From Spisula solida (taxonomy: Eukaryota > Mollusca > Bivalvia > Venerida > Mactridae): 64,000 nt of DNA. The notes under the pieces were generated by a model, which was not told where the DNA came from, did no database searches, and saw only the letters and a program-made list of their open reading frames with translations. Location: positions 5,032,001-5,096,000 of the forward strand of contig OX365949.1 of assembly GCA_947247005.1 (NCBI GenBank), written 5' to 3'. This document shows, one piece after another, positions 1 through 12,322 of this stretch; within the stretch, counting starts at the first letter, position 1; every line of letters begins with the position of its first letter. Both the position numbers and the translations under genes were made by a program.

Positions 1-240
1 GTTTTATTAAACTCGTCGACAAAAACAATATGACACTCGGCAAAGCCTCGTGTCATATCATTTTGTCCACTTGTTTAATAAAACTCGTATGTAATGAGCA
101 CTCATGCAAGATCCTCTATATAGAGGATATTACATGAGTGTCTTTTCATATTGAATTTATAAAACGAGTTGAATAAAATAATAAAATGCGAGGCTCTGCC
201 GAGCATTTTATAGATTTTTTCATCGAGTTTAATAAATTCA
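1..240. repeat. Cluster of imperfect palindromes
   Basis: Three imperfect hairpins follow one another: about 27-60 (ATGACACTCGG / CCTCGTGTCAT), 92-155 (ATGTAATGAGCACTCATG / CATGAGTGT with an inner TCCTCTATATAGAGGA) and 184-213 (TAAAATGCGAGGC / GCCGAGCATTTTA). Each is bordered by a variant of TTTAATAAAACTCG in either orientation (1-16, 74-90, 157-176, 222-237). This looks like a dispersed foldback family cut by the window edge. The hairpins are seen directly; the mobile origin is inferred. Confidence 0.55.
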
Positions 241-1500
241 ATGTGGAAAGTCACAAATGTAATGTTCTTTTTATCACATGTTAGCCTTTTCCGGCCGAAA
301 CATAAAAAAAAACGCTACTTATTTTTCAGTATAATAAACGCGCAACTTGGACGACGTCGCCTATCCTTTGAATGACGTCGCGTGATTGCTTTATTACACT
401 AGTGTATTATCAAAGATAAATAATGGCTTTATTACGCTACCGCGACGTCAAACATGTGATAAATGTATTTTTTCAATAATTTTCATGATTTGAATCAGGC
501 TTAACGTTATGAAAGAATATGTTAGGACTCAAAAGTTTCGCAATTTGAATACTTTCAACCATTCACTGCTTTCGACTCCGCAATTTTCTAAACCGGAAAT
601 AACTTTTTCTGAAACGATTAGTACCGATTCAAAACTCTGAAGAACATAGGCACGCGCGTGTTACTGGTATGGGTATTTACAATTTGTTCGCAGAAATTCA
701 TAAATTCAACGCAAGAACTTGTTATATATTCAAGTATACAGTAAAGGTAAGGATCAGACCCAATTCTCAGTGCTGTACTCCTTATTACACATGTCGTGAA
801 TTTTTAAATAAAATAATCCAAATACATAAACGTTAAGTTGTTTGTTTGTTTGTGTTAAAATGAACGTTTTTTTATAGTTCATTATGTATAATAAGCTAAT
901 ATATTATATGTTTAAACAACATTGGTCACTTAACAATAGTTTATGTGCATTTTCCTTTTTATGTGTTGATCATCCCTCGTGTACATTTAACGTGTGCTTC
1001 TTAAAATGGGGAGTAGACTCATTGATTAGTTTAAAACCTTTATCTGCTGCACGCTTTTCAGTGGAATATAGTAATATTTACAACCATTCTACATTCCTTG
1101 CTTACTCACTTGGATCAGAACACGAGTTTTTCGTGAACAATTTGTAGACCGATATAGTTCGTGCTAGATAATGTGGCAGTCGAGTCTATTTCACGACAGG
1201 TAATACATGATATTGATTACAGATAACTTTAAAAGAATCTAATTGTTTGTTGTTTGTCCGTTTCATTAAATACTATGTAAGTTGTAACTGTTGAAATACA
1301 GACTTAATATGGACTAGTGTTTGTTTACCTTTCAGACCAGTATGACTGCCTTGTGCAGATAATCCTTTACCATCCATTCAACGACGAAATTTAACATTTA
1401 ACATAGACAGTTATCCAGGCAGTTAAATTGCTTGGCCTTATCTTCATGCTTGACTAATTACAATGCAATATAAGCACTAAATAATTGCAAGTAGTTATGT
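241..1500. other. No gene recognised
   Basis: AT-rich sequence with no recognisable coding region. A GACGTCGC-rich patch at about 345-450 may belong to the hairpin repeat to its left. The 87-codon open frame at 884-1147 has no recognisable domain and looks like chance. Confidence 0.5.
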
Positions 1501-1502
1501 AT

Positions 1503-1572
1503 GCTGTAATAGCTCAGGTGGTAACGCACAGGAATTGTAACTGAGCGATTCAAGTTCAACCCATCAAAGAAG
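1503..1572 (+). repeat. tRNA-derived relic (SINE head or tRNA pseudogene)
   Basis: An A-box-like TAGCTCAGGTGGTAACGC lies near 1510 and a B-box-like GATTCAAGTTCAACCC near 1547, at the spacing of a tRNA gene. The anticodon stem and acceptor stem do not pair well, so it is unlikely to be a working tRNA. A tRNA-derived SINE head is the best reading. Confidence 0.4.
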
Positions 1573-2030
1573 CCTTAAGTATTATTTTTGAATTCATCAC
1601 AATATTTTTAATGTTATTTTCATATTCTTTTCGAGAGAATTTATAATTTGTTAATTATATATTTTTCTTGTTTTATTATGGTCATGATAAAATCATTTTT
1701 AATTCAATTCAACTTTTATGACAAGAACACACAATCATTACAATACAAAATAATTTTACATCACTTCATCTGCTGTATCATGGTCTGAGTTACAGTCACA
1801 CTCAGATAATGTATCTGTGGCTTCGTGTTGGTGGTTACAATACCTAAGTCGTTGATTGTGTACATGTATATTAAGGCTATACACTCTTTAATAATAGACT
1901 TAATAACTTTAATTACAGGTTTGTATCACTATTGGATAGAACTGACTATTTAAGCCATTTTTCTGTAAAACTCTTAGCTTTTAAATTTATAAAGATGAGA
2001 AAAAGAAATAAAAAAATACATACAACTTGA

Positions 2031-2105
2031 CAAGGTTTCGAACTCGCGGCCAAAAATATCGATATTGTTAGAAAGTATCTACGCACTAAACCACTCGGCT
2101 ATGAA
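2031..2105 (-). repeat. tRNA-derived relic, minus strand
   Basis: Read on the minus strand, TAGCCGAGTGGTTTAGTGCG (A-box type) is followed by GCGAGTTCGAAACC (B-box type). The pattern resembles a Ser/Leu-type tRNA head. Stem pairing is poor, so this is a tRNA pseudogene or SINE head rather than a functional tRNA. Confidence 0.4.
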
Positions 2106-3285
2106 GTATGTTTGAAAGGATGGATGGTTAGAATAATTTATAATCACAAACCTTAACCATGGTTTACCTAATTCAATCAATTGACAGTGTCCACATTGTG
2201 TCACGTGACTGCCACATTATCCCGCACGGACTTGTACGTAGTATTTTTATTTACAAACTACTTGATCCCGGTTGTGCATCCAATACGTATCACCTGCGCT
2301 AGAATATCGAGAACGAGTATATCTGTTTGCAGTGGTCACATGTTCGAAAGTTTATCCAGTAAAATAGCTTGTATCATCGGGTGTTCGGCTTCACAAACAT
2401 GGAAGTCCGATGAACATTTTTAGATTTCAAAATGATAGAATGACGGCACTAGCGCTTGTGTTACTTTTCAGAGGTGATATTTTGGTTATAGTTTTAGTTA
2501 TTATACGCTCATCCAACCATGGAATTGTTTTTGTCGACACTCCTGTGTGAAGAGCCCTATAGTATGGTAAGGGCCTGTCCACATTTTTGTCCTGTTTTTA
2601 TTTTTCAGTATATTTTCAACATGTATGCATTTGTAACGGCTCGAGTGCGATATATTTTGACATAAGATTGGTTGTATCTCGAAGATAAATGTATAAGCTT
2701 GCTACTGGAGAAAACGGTATGTGATTAATTGCCTTTTTGGAAAAGTTACAAGACTGTTTGTAAAGTTGATGGTGTCGCAATTTTGATACCAGTTACGTCC
2801 CTGTTAATCTATATCTAGTGATTTAGAGACCAGTGAGTCGATACAGACCCCTATGATAATGTGCACGTAGTCGATGAAAGATGCGTGGACAATTATGTAG
2901 ATTTACATATGCATTCATCCATAACATGAATTCTTTTTTACCATTACCTTTAAAGGTTATTATTATAGATTCGCAGTGAGTAAATCCTTCATGAGTCTGC
3001 TATTCCAGCGATAAATACGCTACTGTTTAGTAGCTAGTTACGTGAAATTATCGAATAAAAGCCGTAGATCTATTCAATCATAATTATTTTTTAGAATAAA
3101 TATTTTTAAATCGAGATAAAAGCGAGATATTTGTCGGAATCGTGCCAAGATCTTCGCGCTAAATGTCTATGTTCGACGCCATTTTGAAGAAAGCTTTCTT
3201 ACATAGTTACAACGAATCTCTGTAACTATGGGGGCGTGGCTACGATGCGTCTCCAGAAATGTCAATTCCGTAAATTTCCAACATT
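2106..3285. other. No gene recognised
   Basis: Unique-looking AT-rich sequence. The 80-codon frame at 2181-2423 has no recognisable domain. An inverted repeat AGTTACA... (about 3205-3230, TAGTTACAACGAATCTCTGTAACTA) forms a small hairpin near 3210. Confidence 0.45.
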
Positions 3286-3393
3286 CTTTCACTGCCGACC
3301 CATTCCGTTACTCTCCGGTTATCATTCCCTGCCAACCCATTCCGTTACTCTCCGACGATCTTTCACTGCCTAACCATTCCTTAACTCCCCGAC
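3286..3393. repeat. 37-bp minisatellite, left part
   Basis: About three units of a 37-bp repeat (consensus CTCTCCGACGATCTTTCACT then GCCGACCCATTCCGTTA). The array continues on the other side of the LINE at 4970, so the LINE split a once continuous array. Confidence 0.9.
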
Positions 3394-4969
3394 GATAATA
3401 ATAATAATAATAAAGACTTTATTTAAAGAGGCAACACAGTTGGGTATACCCAGTCTTCCCTGTGAGCCTCATTAACACATTTACATAATATGTACAGTAA
3501 TAACAGAAGATAACAATTAACAATAACAACAATAACAAAACAAAATTATGACTTGGTTGAAAACAAATTTAGTTTAAAATGTACTGTTATGCATATATAA
3601 GGAATAGATACAGTAAGTCATTGACACAACCGGTTGGAGCTAAGACCAGGACCTAAATGATCTTTCAAATGAAAGAAATGGTTTGTTGACCACCAGAGAA
3701 CCACCACTTTAGATGTATGCTTTTGAATGTGTTAACACTTTCAGATACTTTTATATCATATGGAAGTGAGTTCCACAATTTAGCACCCGAGTATGCCAAT
3801 GATTTTCTGAAAAACTCAAGTCTCGGTTTTGGTACAGAAAGAAGTCTTTGTTCAAATGATCTCAGTGACCTGTTGTCGCTATATGTGAATAGCTGCTCCA
3901 TATAATTTGGAAAAAGGTTATTGAGTGGCTTGTAAACAAGAATATCTTTTTTGTAGTTAACTCTATCTGAAAATTTCATCCAGTTTAGTTGCAAAAATAA
4001 CTCATCTGTTGGTGTATCAAAATCTTTATCCAAAATAATACGAGCAGCACGTTTTTGAAACTTATACATATCATTTGAGAGGTCATTAGTGCAATTTCCC
4101 CAAATAGAGCAACAATAGTCTAAGTGTGGAAGAATGTATGCGTTGAAGAACATTTTTCTAGTATGAATATTCAAAAATTGTTTTATTCTCATCAACAAGT
4201 ATAATAAGGAGTTGCATTTTTTCAGTGTAATTTGTACCTGCGTTTTCCAATTTAGTGTATGATCAATATGAACACCAAGGAGTTTTTCTGAGGTTGAAAA
4301 TTCAATAGTTTTTCCATTGAATGAAATATTTGAGTTGTGTGAATTTCTTACAGTATTAATAATTTGGTTTGAGGGCGAGATGATCATTGCTTTTGTCTTG
4401 TCAGCATTTGCAATCATAGAGTTTCTATCTAACCAGTTTTGTATGGAACCAAGTTCTAATTGAAGATTGGCGCAGATTGAGTCGATAGTATTTCCAAATG
4501 ATGAAATAGTTGTATCATCAGCAAACATATCTGATTTACAATTTGACAAATGTAAGGGCATATCATTGATGTTAATGATGAATAGTAGAGGACCTAATAC
4601 TGAGCCTTGAGGCACATCAGCTGGTATCTTTTGGACGCTAGAATATTTTCCCGACACACAAACCTGTTGTGGTCGATCAGTTAGATATGACTGAAACCAG
4701 GTAATGGCATTAGCATAAATGTTAAATAGCTGTAGCTTTTCAACTAGTAACTTGTGGTTGATAAGGTCAAAAGCCTTTGTCAGATCGAGAAAAATAGTTC
4801 CAACATGATTTCCCTGATTTATAGCCTTTATCCAGCTGTCAATAATAGCGGTCAGAGCAGTCTCGCATGAGAAATGAGTTCGAAACCCAGACTGATTTGG
4901 GTGAAGGAGTGAAATATTTTCTAAAAATAATTTCAAGGTGTTACTGACATGTTTTTCAAGTACTTTGGA
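3394..4969 (-). mobile_element. 5'-truncated CR1/L2-type LINE inserted in a minisatellite
   Basis: The element runs on the minus strand. Its 3' end at 3394 is a TTATTA microsatellite directly after AATAAAGTC, preceded by a 270-bp 3' UTR. Its 5' end at about 4969 abuts minisatellite DNA inside the reverse transcriptase, so it is 5' truncated. Flanks read CCGACGA (left) and CACTGCCGAC (right) where an intact unit reads CGACGATCTTTCACTGCC. About five bases (TCTTT) of the unit are therefore missing at the junction, and no target duplication is visible. Confidence 0.9.
3665..4969 (-). pseudogene. Reverse transcriptase fragment of a LINE (C-terminal part, frame intact)
   Basis: An uninterrupted 434-codon frame encodes the end of a LINE ORF2-type protein. 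It starts without an ATG, at the truncation point, in the sequence SKVLEKHV that normally follows the RT 'RPISLL' block. Visible RT blocks are FLDLTKAFDLINH, the DVPQGSVLGPLLF block and the catalytic MFADDTT (FADD box). After these come the thumb and the conserved C-terminal LWNSLPYDIK region. The endonuclease and fingers are missing, so the copy is dead despite its open frame. The lack of stops or frameshifts suggests a fairly young insertion. Family placement (CR1/L2/Jockey group) is from motif memory, not a tree. Confidence 0.88.
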
Positions 4970-5460
4970 CACTGCCGACTCTTTCAGTTACTCTCCGACG
5001 ATCTTTCACTGCCTATAGATCATTCCTTAACACTCCGACGATCTTTCATTGCCGATTCATTCAGTTACTCTCCGGTGATCTTTCCCTGCCGACCATTCCT
5101 TTACTCTCCGACGATCTTTCACTGCCTACCCATCCCGTTACTCTCCGGTGATCTTTCCCTGCCGACCCATTTCGTTACACTCCAAAGATCTTTTATTGTC
5201 GACCCATCCCGTTACTCTCCGGTGATCTTTCCCTGCCGACCCATTTAAGGCCTTAACTCTCTGACGATCTTTCACTGCCGACTCTTTCAGTTACTCTCCG
5301 ACGATCTTTCCCTGTCGACTCATTCCTCTACTCTCCGACAATCTTTCACTGCCGACGAATTCCTATACTCTCCGACGATCTTTCACTGCCGACCCACTCC
5401 GTTACTCTCCGACGATCTTTCACTGCCGACAATTTCAGTTACTCTCCGAGCATTCACAGT
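4970..5460. repeat. 37-bp minisatellite, right part
   Basis: About 13 units of the same CTCTCCGACGATCTTTCACT...-type 37-bp repeat as at 3286-3393. Units vary at a few sites (CGACGATC or CGGTGATC; CACTGCC or CCCTGCC), showing at least two subtypes that partly alternate. The 99-codon frame running through it is a by-product of the repeat. Confidence 0.9.
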
Positions 5461-6540
5461 TGTCCCATTCCGTACTTTTGACCTATTGTGTTACAATAAT
5501 TTACTTTTTCCGACATTACTCAAATCGAAAGTATGGTTGTTTACGTAAGAATTGTTTTTAAGTTTGCATGTAGACTGCGCTTAAAAGATAGGTCCCCTCG
5601 TTAAACCTAAATTCTGAGTCCCAAACGTCATAAACGAATTTGTACCTCCCTTGAACAATCTTTTCACTGATATTATGAAACACCCTATACATAAAACACC
5701 GTTCAAACGTGCTTTTTTTAAATCGACTTAATATTTTTTTCAAAATAGCACTAGGTCATGCAACATTATTCAAACGATATTGTATCTTTAAGGCATCAGC
5801 GAATGTAATTTGGAATAACAAATACAGTAGCGCACAGACAATCCACACAGAAACGACGGCAGCGCCTAGCCATCCACGCAAAAGTCAGACATAGACAAAC
5901 CATCCACATCCTAAAATATGGATATTTCAAGCAAGCCTGCATACTCACTCTGCAATGAAGGACACACTGTAGACCTGGAACTCTGTGCATAATTAGCCAT
6001 AAAGGGAGGTTATTATAAATGATAACTACGTTGTGTTTCGCTAGTTTAATACAAGTCAAATAGTTTTCCTCGGCCAGACCAGTATTTACAACAGTAACTT
6101 TACTTAAGAAATAATGAATGTGTACATGTGCTTTATCGTAGAATAAAGCACATTCACTAGTTTGGATGCGCACCTGAACAAGCTTTATTTTAGATAAAAC
6201 ACAGGTACATGTTTAATAATTCGATTCTAATATAGCCAATATTCCGCATTGGATATTACAAATAGACGTAGTAACAATAGCACTACGTTCTTCAACGAAC
6301 GGCTTATTTGCAGTTGTCAGTCGTAGCTGTATTTTATCGATAATTCGTGCACACCATGATTTCCTCTATGTGTATGTGGCTGAACCTGCTTGTTGGTTAG
6401 AGTACCGGTTAATCCTACCTAATCAACGTGGAAACACTCCATAAATTATTTTGGCCTAACCATTTTCAAACATTCTACATCAATAGTAACAAAGCAGACC
6501 CCCAGTCGTGATTCAAACATTGAGACCATTTACAGCAGAT
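5461..6540. other. No gene recognised
   Basis: The longest frame here is 125 codons on the minus strand (5796-6173). It has no recognisable domain and no splice context that I can support, so I treat it as chance. Confidence 0.4.
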
Positions 6541-6643
6541 GTGTCTAGACGGTACATCTCCAGAAACTGTGTGGTAGAAGTATACTACATGTAACTACAC
6601 AGTTCATTTTTAAACCAAAATGTACCGTCTAGACTCACCTTAA
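6541..6643. repeat. Small foldback element (about 100 bp)
   Basis: GTCTAGACGGTACAT at 6543 is repeated inverted as ATGTACCGTCTAGAC ending near 6636. An inner pair (CTGTGTGGTAG / CTACACAG) continues the stem. It is a MITE-like hairpin of about 100 bp. Confidence 0.65.
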
Positions 6644-8224
6644 GTCAGACTGACACATTAGCCAATCAGGCATTGGCATGTGGTCACGTGTCTAGGCCGA
6701 GGATAATAATTATAATGATCAGAGTAATTATCCAGGTTCCAAAATTGGTTAAAATAAAAATGAAACGTATAGTCTTAGTACTTCTTCTAATCTACTCAGA
6801 TTACCCTGGTGGATGTCCAGTATTTATATTATTCACTTACTGCGTCGCAGTTTCCAGCCCCCTCATGCAGATGTTGTACTGTTTTGACTAAATGTCAATC
6901 ATGTTACTAATTTCAGTTAACTGTTATGGTTACTATAGTGCAAGTTATAACAACCTGTCATACTAACCAATAACTTATCATTACATAACATTAAACTTAG
7001 AATGTTCTGGAAGTTTCCATTGTCCTCATATCAATATTGCCAAAAGATCCAAATATGGTAAATGTCAATTTGTACTTGAATGAGCTCAAACTAAAACAAA
7101 TGTATGACCGATATACACAATAATTCACTTCTATGTACTTTATCACTTTATTGGTCCATTCATGATTATATTAAGAGGCTGTTCCCTAATACATGCATAA
7201 TCAATACTTAATTAAAGTAATTAATTACACATGTAGGCCGACTATGTAACATTAGGATACGAAACAATACCTGTTGTTTAATAGATATTTTAGATGTTTG
7301 ATTTAACATTCGTCAAAATTGACAGGTCAATAAGGCCATTAACTGATAAACACAGCGAAGAATAAATGACATAGACTCGTCAATGTCGAACTATGTGCGG
7401 AAACAATGCGACTGAAAAAACAAGTTGCCATAATTCATTTAGTGACGTTAGCGAGTGTAATTCCCAGGAGAAGGCGACTACGCGAATATGAGACTTAATC
7501 GTTTATCATTGGTTTCACGCTACGGTGTGATTTGTTTCAATTTGTCAAAACTATTACATTAAACATTTGCAAACGTTTTTCTTGGATTGATGCCGTTTTA
7601 AGTCTATGCGACCAATTGACCAAACTAAGTTTCATGATATTATGTCGTTTCTCAGCCACGCTGGAAATTTCAATTGGAATCGCTAATGTTGCGTGCGACT
7701 GCCGTGAGACCATCTTGCGTTAATGCATCGCGTATGGGCTTCGACTTATTCGTACAACAGCCTTGCGATATGTGCGATCTGCCCGTCCGGATGTCTCCGA
7801 TTTTTTCAGCGGTCTTAATGTTATTTTGATTTTATTTTCACGCATACTTAGTATTACTTACCCTTACCAAACTTCTTGAAGTGTTCTCCGGTGGTAATAA
7901 AAGCACAATTCACAAGAGAATATTCACCGATGTCCTGTGGTCGTACCGTGCATGCATCTATTATTCGCCATGGAACTCTCGCAGGAACGTCCATCTACGC
8001 AGCTGCAGGTAATCGTCTGCCATCGAGCTTCCGCTCGCGATGTGACGTCATCCTTGCATTCTGGGTAAAGCGGACGGACTAAAGACCGTACCCCGAGACC
8101 CCCCGTAATTCGGCCCTAAAACCCGGAATTCACTCGATACAAACTTCTTGTTTTGTACGCGGTTCTTCAGTCAATGCATGTTGGGTTTGCGTTGTACATG
8201 TATACCGGTATTTGGTCACGACGA
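6644..8224. other. No gene recognised; GC-richer patch at 7.4-8.1 kb
   Basis: From about 7430 to 8100 the base composition is richer in GC and CpG than in the surroundings, which could mark a promoter or an old exon. No frame has a recognisable domain (best are 63 codons at 7532 and 68 codons at 7876). Confidence 0.3.
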
Positions 8225-8228
8225 CCAG

Positions 8229-8303
8229 TTCACCAAAGCAAGCGTCAAAGAATCACCAAAGCAAGCGTCTAAGAATCACCAAAGCAAGCGTCTAAGAATC
8301 CCC
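8229..8303. repeat. Three copies of a 23-bp tandem repeat
   Basis: CACCAAAGCAAGCGTCTAAG plus AAT is repeated three times with one mismatch, and the last copy runs into CCCCAACCAG. Confidence 0.85.
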
Positions 8304-8652
8304 AACCAGCACTAACTAGCTACTATACAAACAACTAACAAAAACAACCGTCAGTTCGGTGTATAGCAATTTACTATCTGCTTCCCGAGTACGACCATGC
8401 TTCTTATAACGACTATTATAACTACTCTTGGCTAGGCCTTAATATGACTAATGCTCAAACAGAAAGTGTGTGGAGTAAGTTTCTAAGTTTTTCTAAGCAT
8501 ACACGTACTTGGCGACGAAACCTTTTCTAGAAAACATTCACAATAAAGCTCTGGCGGCGTTTTTGAGAAATAAGTATAATGTTAGATAGTACATGTACAT
8601 GTATGCGCGATATTTCAAGTCTAGAAAAGTCAGTGATAGTTCATAGTACATG

Positions 8653-9166
8653 TATAACCTTTCCGCTACCGTAGCGTACTAATGCAGACTGGCCGGTGGA
8701 CATTTCGGCCTTCTGCATTTTACAACCTAAATGCCCAAATTTGTGAATTTTGCTGTCATAGGTACAAATGCGTCCCAGTCTAAAGGATATAACGGGCCCA
8801 AGGTCGTGGACAGGTTTTTGGGCCCGCTGACCCCCTTTAAATAAGGATTTGAACGTAGGTTTCCCAAAACTGAAATTACTGGACATACCCGTCATTGCGA
8901 ATCCCTGTGGAATTGCATTAACATTTAGCGCAAAAAAGTTATAGAAGGAATATAAGGCTAGACAAAGGGGTCGGGATCAGTGCCCTAAAAGGGCCCTAAA
9001 TTAGGCCTACCGAGCTTTAAAAAAGAAGTTTTTCACGCAAGGGTCACTGTCACATCGCCATTTCCGGTGACCTTTAGTCGAAATGTTGACAGTTTTGCCT
9101 ATCTTCACTTTCAGTCAGGTATGGAGCATTCGTATGTATCAAGTTTTTATCAGTGCTGCAAGTCAA
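8653..9166. mobile_element. CCTTTCCGCTACCA-type non-autonomous DNA element, one end only
   Basis: The segment begins ATAACCTTTCCGCTACC and matches, in opposite orientation and over most of its length, the element at 50827-51465. Shared landmarks are GCGTACT(A/T)ATGCAGACT, AACCTGTCCACGACC-type text, CACAGGGATTCG and TTTTTATCAGTGCTGCAAGT. The copy at 50.8 kb has both inverted ends. This copy loses similarity after about 9166, so its second end is missing or decayed. Confidence 0.75.
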
Positions 9167-9284
9167 CGTATACCTGTATGTACTGTCGATTCAAAGATAT
9201 CTGTCAAAACCGCCAGAATGTTCCATTTCTTAATAAGTAAATGTATGTATTGACCAATCAGCGCTTTTATTTATATTTCATTAG

Positions 9285-9366
9285 CGTTCTTAGCGTAGTG
9301 CGTTAAATGCATGGTATCAGCATAAATCATTGGCGAAATCCAAGTAAAGGTTCGAATCCAGTGTGA
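9285..9366 (+). repeat. tRNA-derived relic
   Basis: TTAGCGTAGTGCGTTAAATG (A-box type) is followed about 45 bases later by AAGGTTCGAATCCAGTG, a good B box. Stems are not conserved. Probably a SINE head or tRNA pseudogene. Confidence 0.35.
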
Positions 9367-9691
9367 TACGCTTTTTCTTTGTTATGCTTGTTACAATTTT
9401 TTTTCTGATGTTTTTTTATCGACACATTAATTTTATCATACTTTTCTTTGCGAAAAAAGTAGCTAGCTTGATACGCTAATTGTTTTATATTTACTAGTAC
9501 ATTGAATGCAAAATTGCAGAAATTTCCAGCTTCGTAGGATGAACTCAATCCTGGTGTGCTGGAATACAAATATGAAAAGATCTAGTTTATTTGATAGATA
9601 GAATTTCAAATTCCTGTGATTCATTGTATGTATGTAATCACCGGAATGAGCAAAAGCTTTAATATACATAGTTTAAGCAAAATTAAAAAAA

Positions 9692-9766
9692 TCTAGGCAT
9701 TGTTGGGATTTGAACTCGCCATCCCCAACTTTTTTAACCATCCGATATTGGAAACCCGATAGCCGT
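9692..9766 (-). repeat. tRNA-derived relic, minus strand
   Basis: The minus strand reads ACGGCTATCGGGTTTCC (A-box region), then GGCGAGTTCAAATCCCAAC (B-box region). Overall length is close to a tRNA (about 74 nt), but pairing is imperfect. Likely a tRNA pseudogene or SINE head. Confidence 0.4.
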
Positions 9767-11175
9767 TTACATATAGAAGTAAGAAGGCTATAATTAAATA
9801 AATCTCTGTAACTTGTTTTACGTTTAACACACACAATTTGTTACTATCACAAATGTTTATTTAATTTAGTGAGTAAATTGTATACATTTTCAAAATAAGA
9901 CTCACAAAAACATAGCTGTTATAGTTTTTATCATTAAATGTACTAATGATGTAAGGACTTAGTCCTGACACACATGTATAAAATAGTAATCGATCGTATT
10001 GAATGTTTGTTTATTTTGTGACGCGGTTGTGACAGATACCTTTGAATCAACAGTATGTACATTGAACTCATTATACAACATAGTTTCCTATCAGGTTTTG
10101 GCATACACCAATTGATCGCTGAAATATCGTTTTCAAAATCCGCAAAATTAAACACCCAACACAATGATGGGTTTTACAATAACGGGAATGTTTTGATGAT
10201 ACGCGCATGTTGAGTCTTACAAAAGTTTTATTTTGTCGGTAATTTAAGACCCATAAAATCATATGGGTGTGTCGCATCAATCACAATGGATGAATACTTC
10301 ACGCATTTATAATTTTATTTATCAAATTACAGGATACAGTTATAAAAAAGCAACCATTGAACAAGGAAGAAGACACATGTATTTACGGTATCTGAAATGT
10401 TTTAGCGGTGTCCGCTAGGTTATCTTAGTTGATAGATCGCTGAACTCTCTCGAACCAAAACAATCAATGTACCAGGCGAACCACATCTGACTGCAATGCT
10501 AAACTAGTTGATTGTTTAAGATTGCAGAAGTACAAGATCGTTTATATATAATTATACTCGTACAACTAAATGAGTAAGATCACAACTGCAAAAGCGTTCG
10601 TAACGGCAGAGAGTATAGCTCACTTGTGTGCACCTTTTGAGCAGTGCATCAGTACGAAATTATGACAATGGCAACAGTACAGTCCTGCGTTGAACGGAGG
10701 ATTGTGCGCAGATATGTTTCGTCACGTTTCGTACTTTAAAAAAACGGGTTTGTTACGTGAGCGAAATTTTTGCCAACCACAGACCGAGGTGGAGCGCCTC
10801 AATTGGTGTATCGTACCAAAACGGCTGACTGAGGCAAACAATGGAATGTGGACAGTAAAACCCGTGATCCCGTACTTGTTTCGAATTGAGAACGGAAAAA
10901 GCAGGGTTTTACACGCTCAAATTGTTTGTGCCGAACAACACATTCAACGAAGGATTAAAACGACAGAGATCGTGATAAGTTTACATAAAATGTTATAGCT
11001 TTCCCTGAACGCACGACTACGAATCGTTTTCTTGTTTGAAATGGCTTCCATTCACGATACAGCTTCTATAATAACTAGACCAAAAGTAAAGTCATGAATA
11101 TATACGTTGGTATCCGTTATTGGTTAACATTTAAATGTCACCACCTGTTTTTTCCTAAGAGAGTCATCATACTTG
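9767..11175. other. No gene recognised; one unexplained 102-codon frame
   Basis: A + strand frame at 10690-10998 stays open for 102 codons in a locally less AT-rich stretch. It starts with TTG, not ATG, and shows no domain, signal or membrane segment that I recognise. It could be an exon of an unknown gene, but nothing beyond its length supports this. Confidence 0.3.
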
Positions 11176-11196
11176 TATGGAAGCCCTGGAGGGCAC

Positions 11197-11292
11197 TTTT
11201 GACTTATGACTAATGACTTATGACTTGTGACTTGCGTATGCCCCAGGGTGCACTTTTGACTTGTGACTTATAACTTGTGACTTAGGAGTTGT
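11197..11292. repeat. TGACTTATGAC array, left
   Basis: Units of TGACTTATGAC / TGACTTGTGAC repeated with small changes. Near 11237 the array is interrupted by TATGCCCCAGGGTGCACTTT, a degenerate second copy of the element's terminal repeat. Confidence 0.8.
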
Positions 11293-12237
11293 GACCAAAC
11301 AAACTATAAATATATTTGCATGCTTTATTTTTCCCTTACGCCCAACAATAACGTGGATAAAAACGGATGATACGTGAATCGGATTTTAATATATATAGCA
11401 AGACAGGTAAGTCAGTTTTAGTTGTTTGATTAAATAACAGTTGTTCACGGAATTACACTCATTCTACTACATAAGAGTTAGGTTTAAAATTCTTCTTTAT
11501 CGATATGTTATTGCAAACAAAGTTAGCGTTGACGTTGCTATAATATATTTCCAACTCTAGATTATAATTTTAGCGTCACATTCGTGACGAATATTTAGGT
11601 TAAGAGGAGTGAATAGAATGACAAGTGTAATTAAAATGTTTGTTTGTTTTTGCAGGTGGAGATAAATGAAATAGCTGTCGTGGAATCCTGAAAATATCTC
11701 TTGTGGAATATTGCATAAAAGGCTGTGAACAACGCTCTTACTGTAATGGACAGAAATGCATATACTTACAATAAACCCACACAAGTTGAGCACAATATTA
11801 TTGTCTCGTTATGAACCATCATATACTCAAATAGAAGTTATGGTTGATATAGTCGAGAGAGAAATACAAACCGATCTGGACTGACAGGCACAAAATGAGA
11901 ATGTTTATGATGTAGGATCTCTTAGACCCTGTACCATGATATAGTACAACACCAAAACCTTGATGATATACATGTACCCCAATTGATTTTGGGATGTTGG
12001 AAAGGCGTGTGTTTAATTCAGAAGTTCACCAATTTACAGCATATTCCATGATTTAAAATATTTGTATAACTAATTATGGCATGTTGTTAGTCGGTATTGT
12101 TATGCTGAGCCACTTGAGTATAATTTCATGTGTATGTTGCTCTATTAATTTTGACATGCATGTCTAATGCTTCATTTAATCGTAAAGTAAAGCATGGTTA
12201 TAACGTCTGTTTTATTTCTGCATTTCAATTAAGATTT

Positions 12238-12322
12238 TGATTTGTGACTTATGACTTGTGACTTGTGACTTGTGACTTGTGACTTATGACTTATGACTTG
12301 AGACTTGAGACTTATGATGTGT
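12238..12322. repeat. TGACTTGTGAC array, internal
   Basis: Eight or so 10-bp units (TGACTTGTGA / TGACTTATGA, ending with GAGACTTGAG variants), in the same orientation as the left array. Confidence 0.85.

Noticed and set aside
1503..1572. Functional tRNA gene
   Set aside because: A and B boxes are recognisable, but the acceptor and anticodon stems do not pair properly. The same is true of the other tRNA-like relics in the window.
4949..5248. 99-codon plus-strand frame
   Set aside because: It runs through the 37-bp minisatellite; Leu/Ser/Pro repeats only.
5796..6173. 125-codon minus-strand frame
   Set aside because: No recognisable domain, and composition like the surrounding non-coding DNA.
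10690..10998. 102-codon plus-strand frame as a gene
   Set aside because: It has no ATG at the start and no motif. Kept only as a note because local composition is slightly coding-like.
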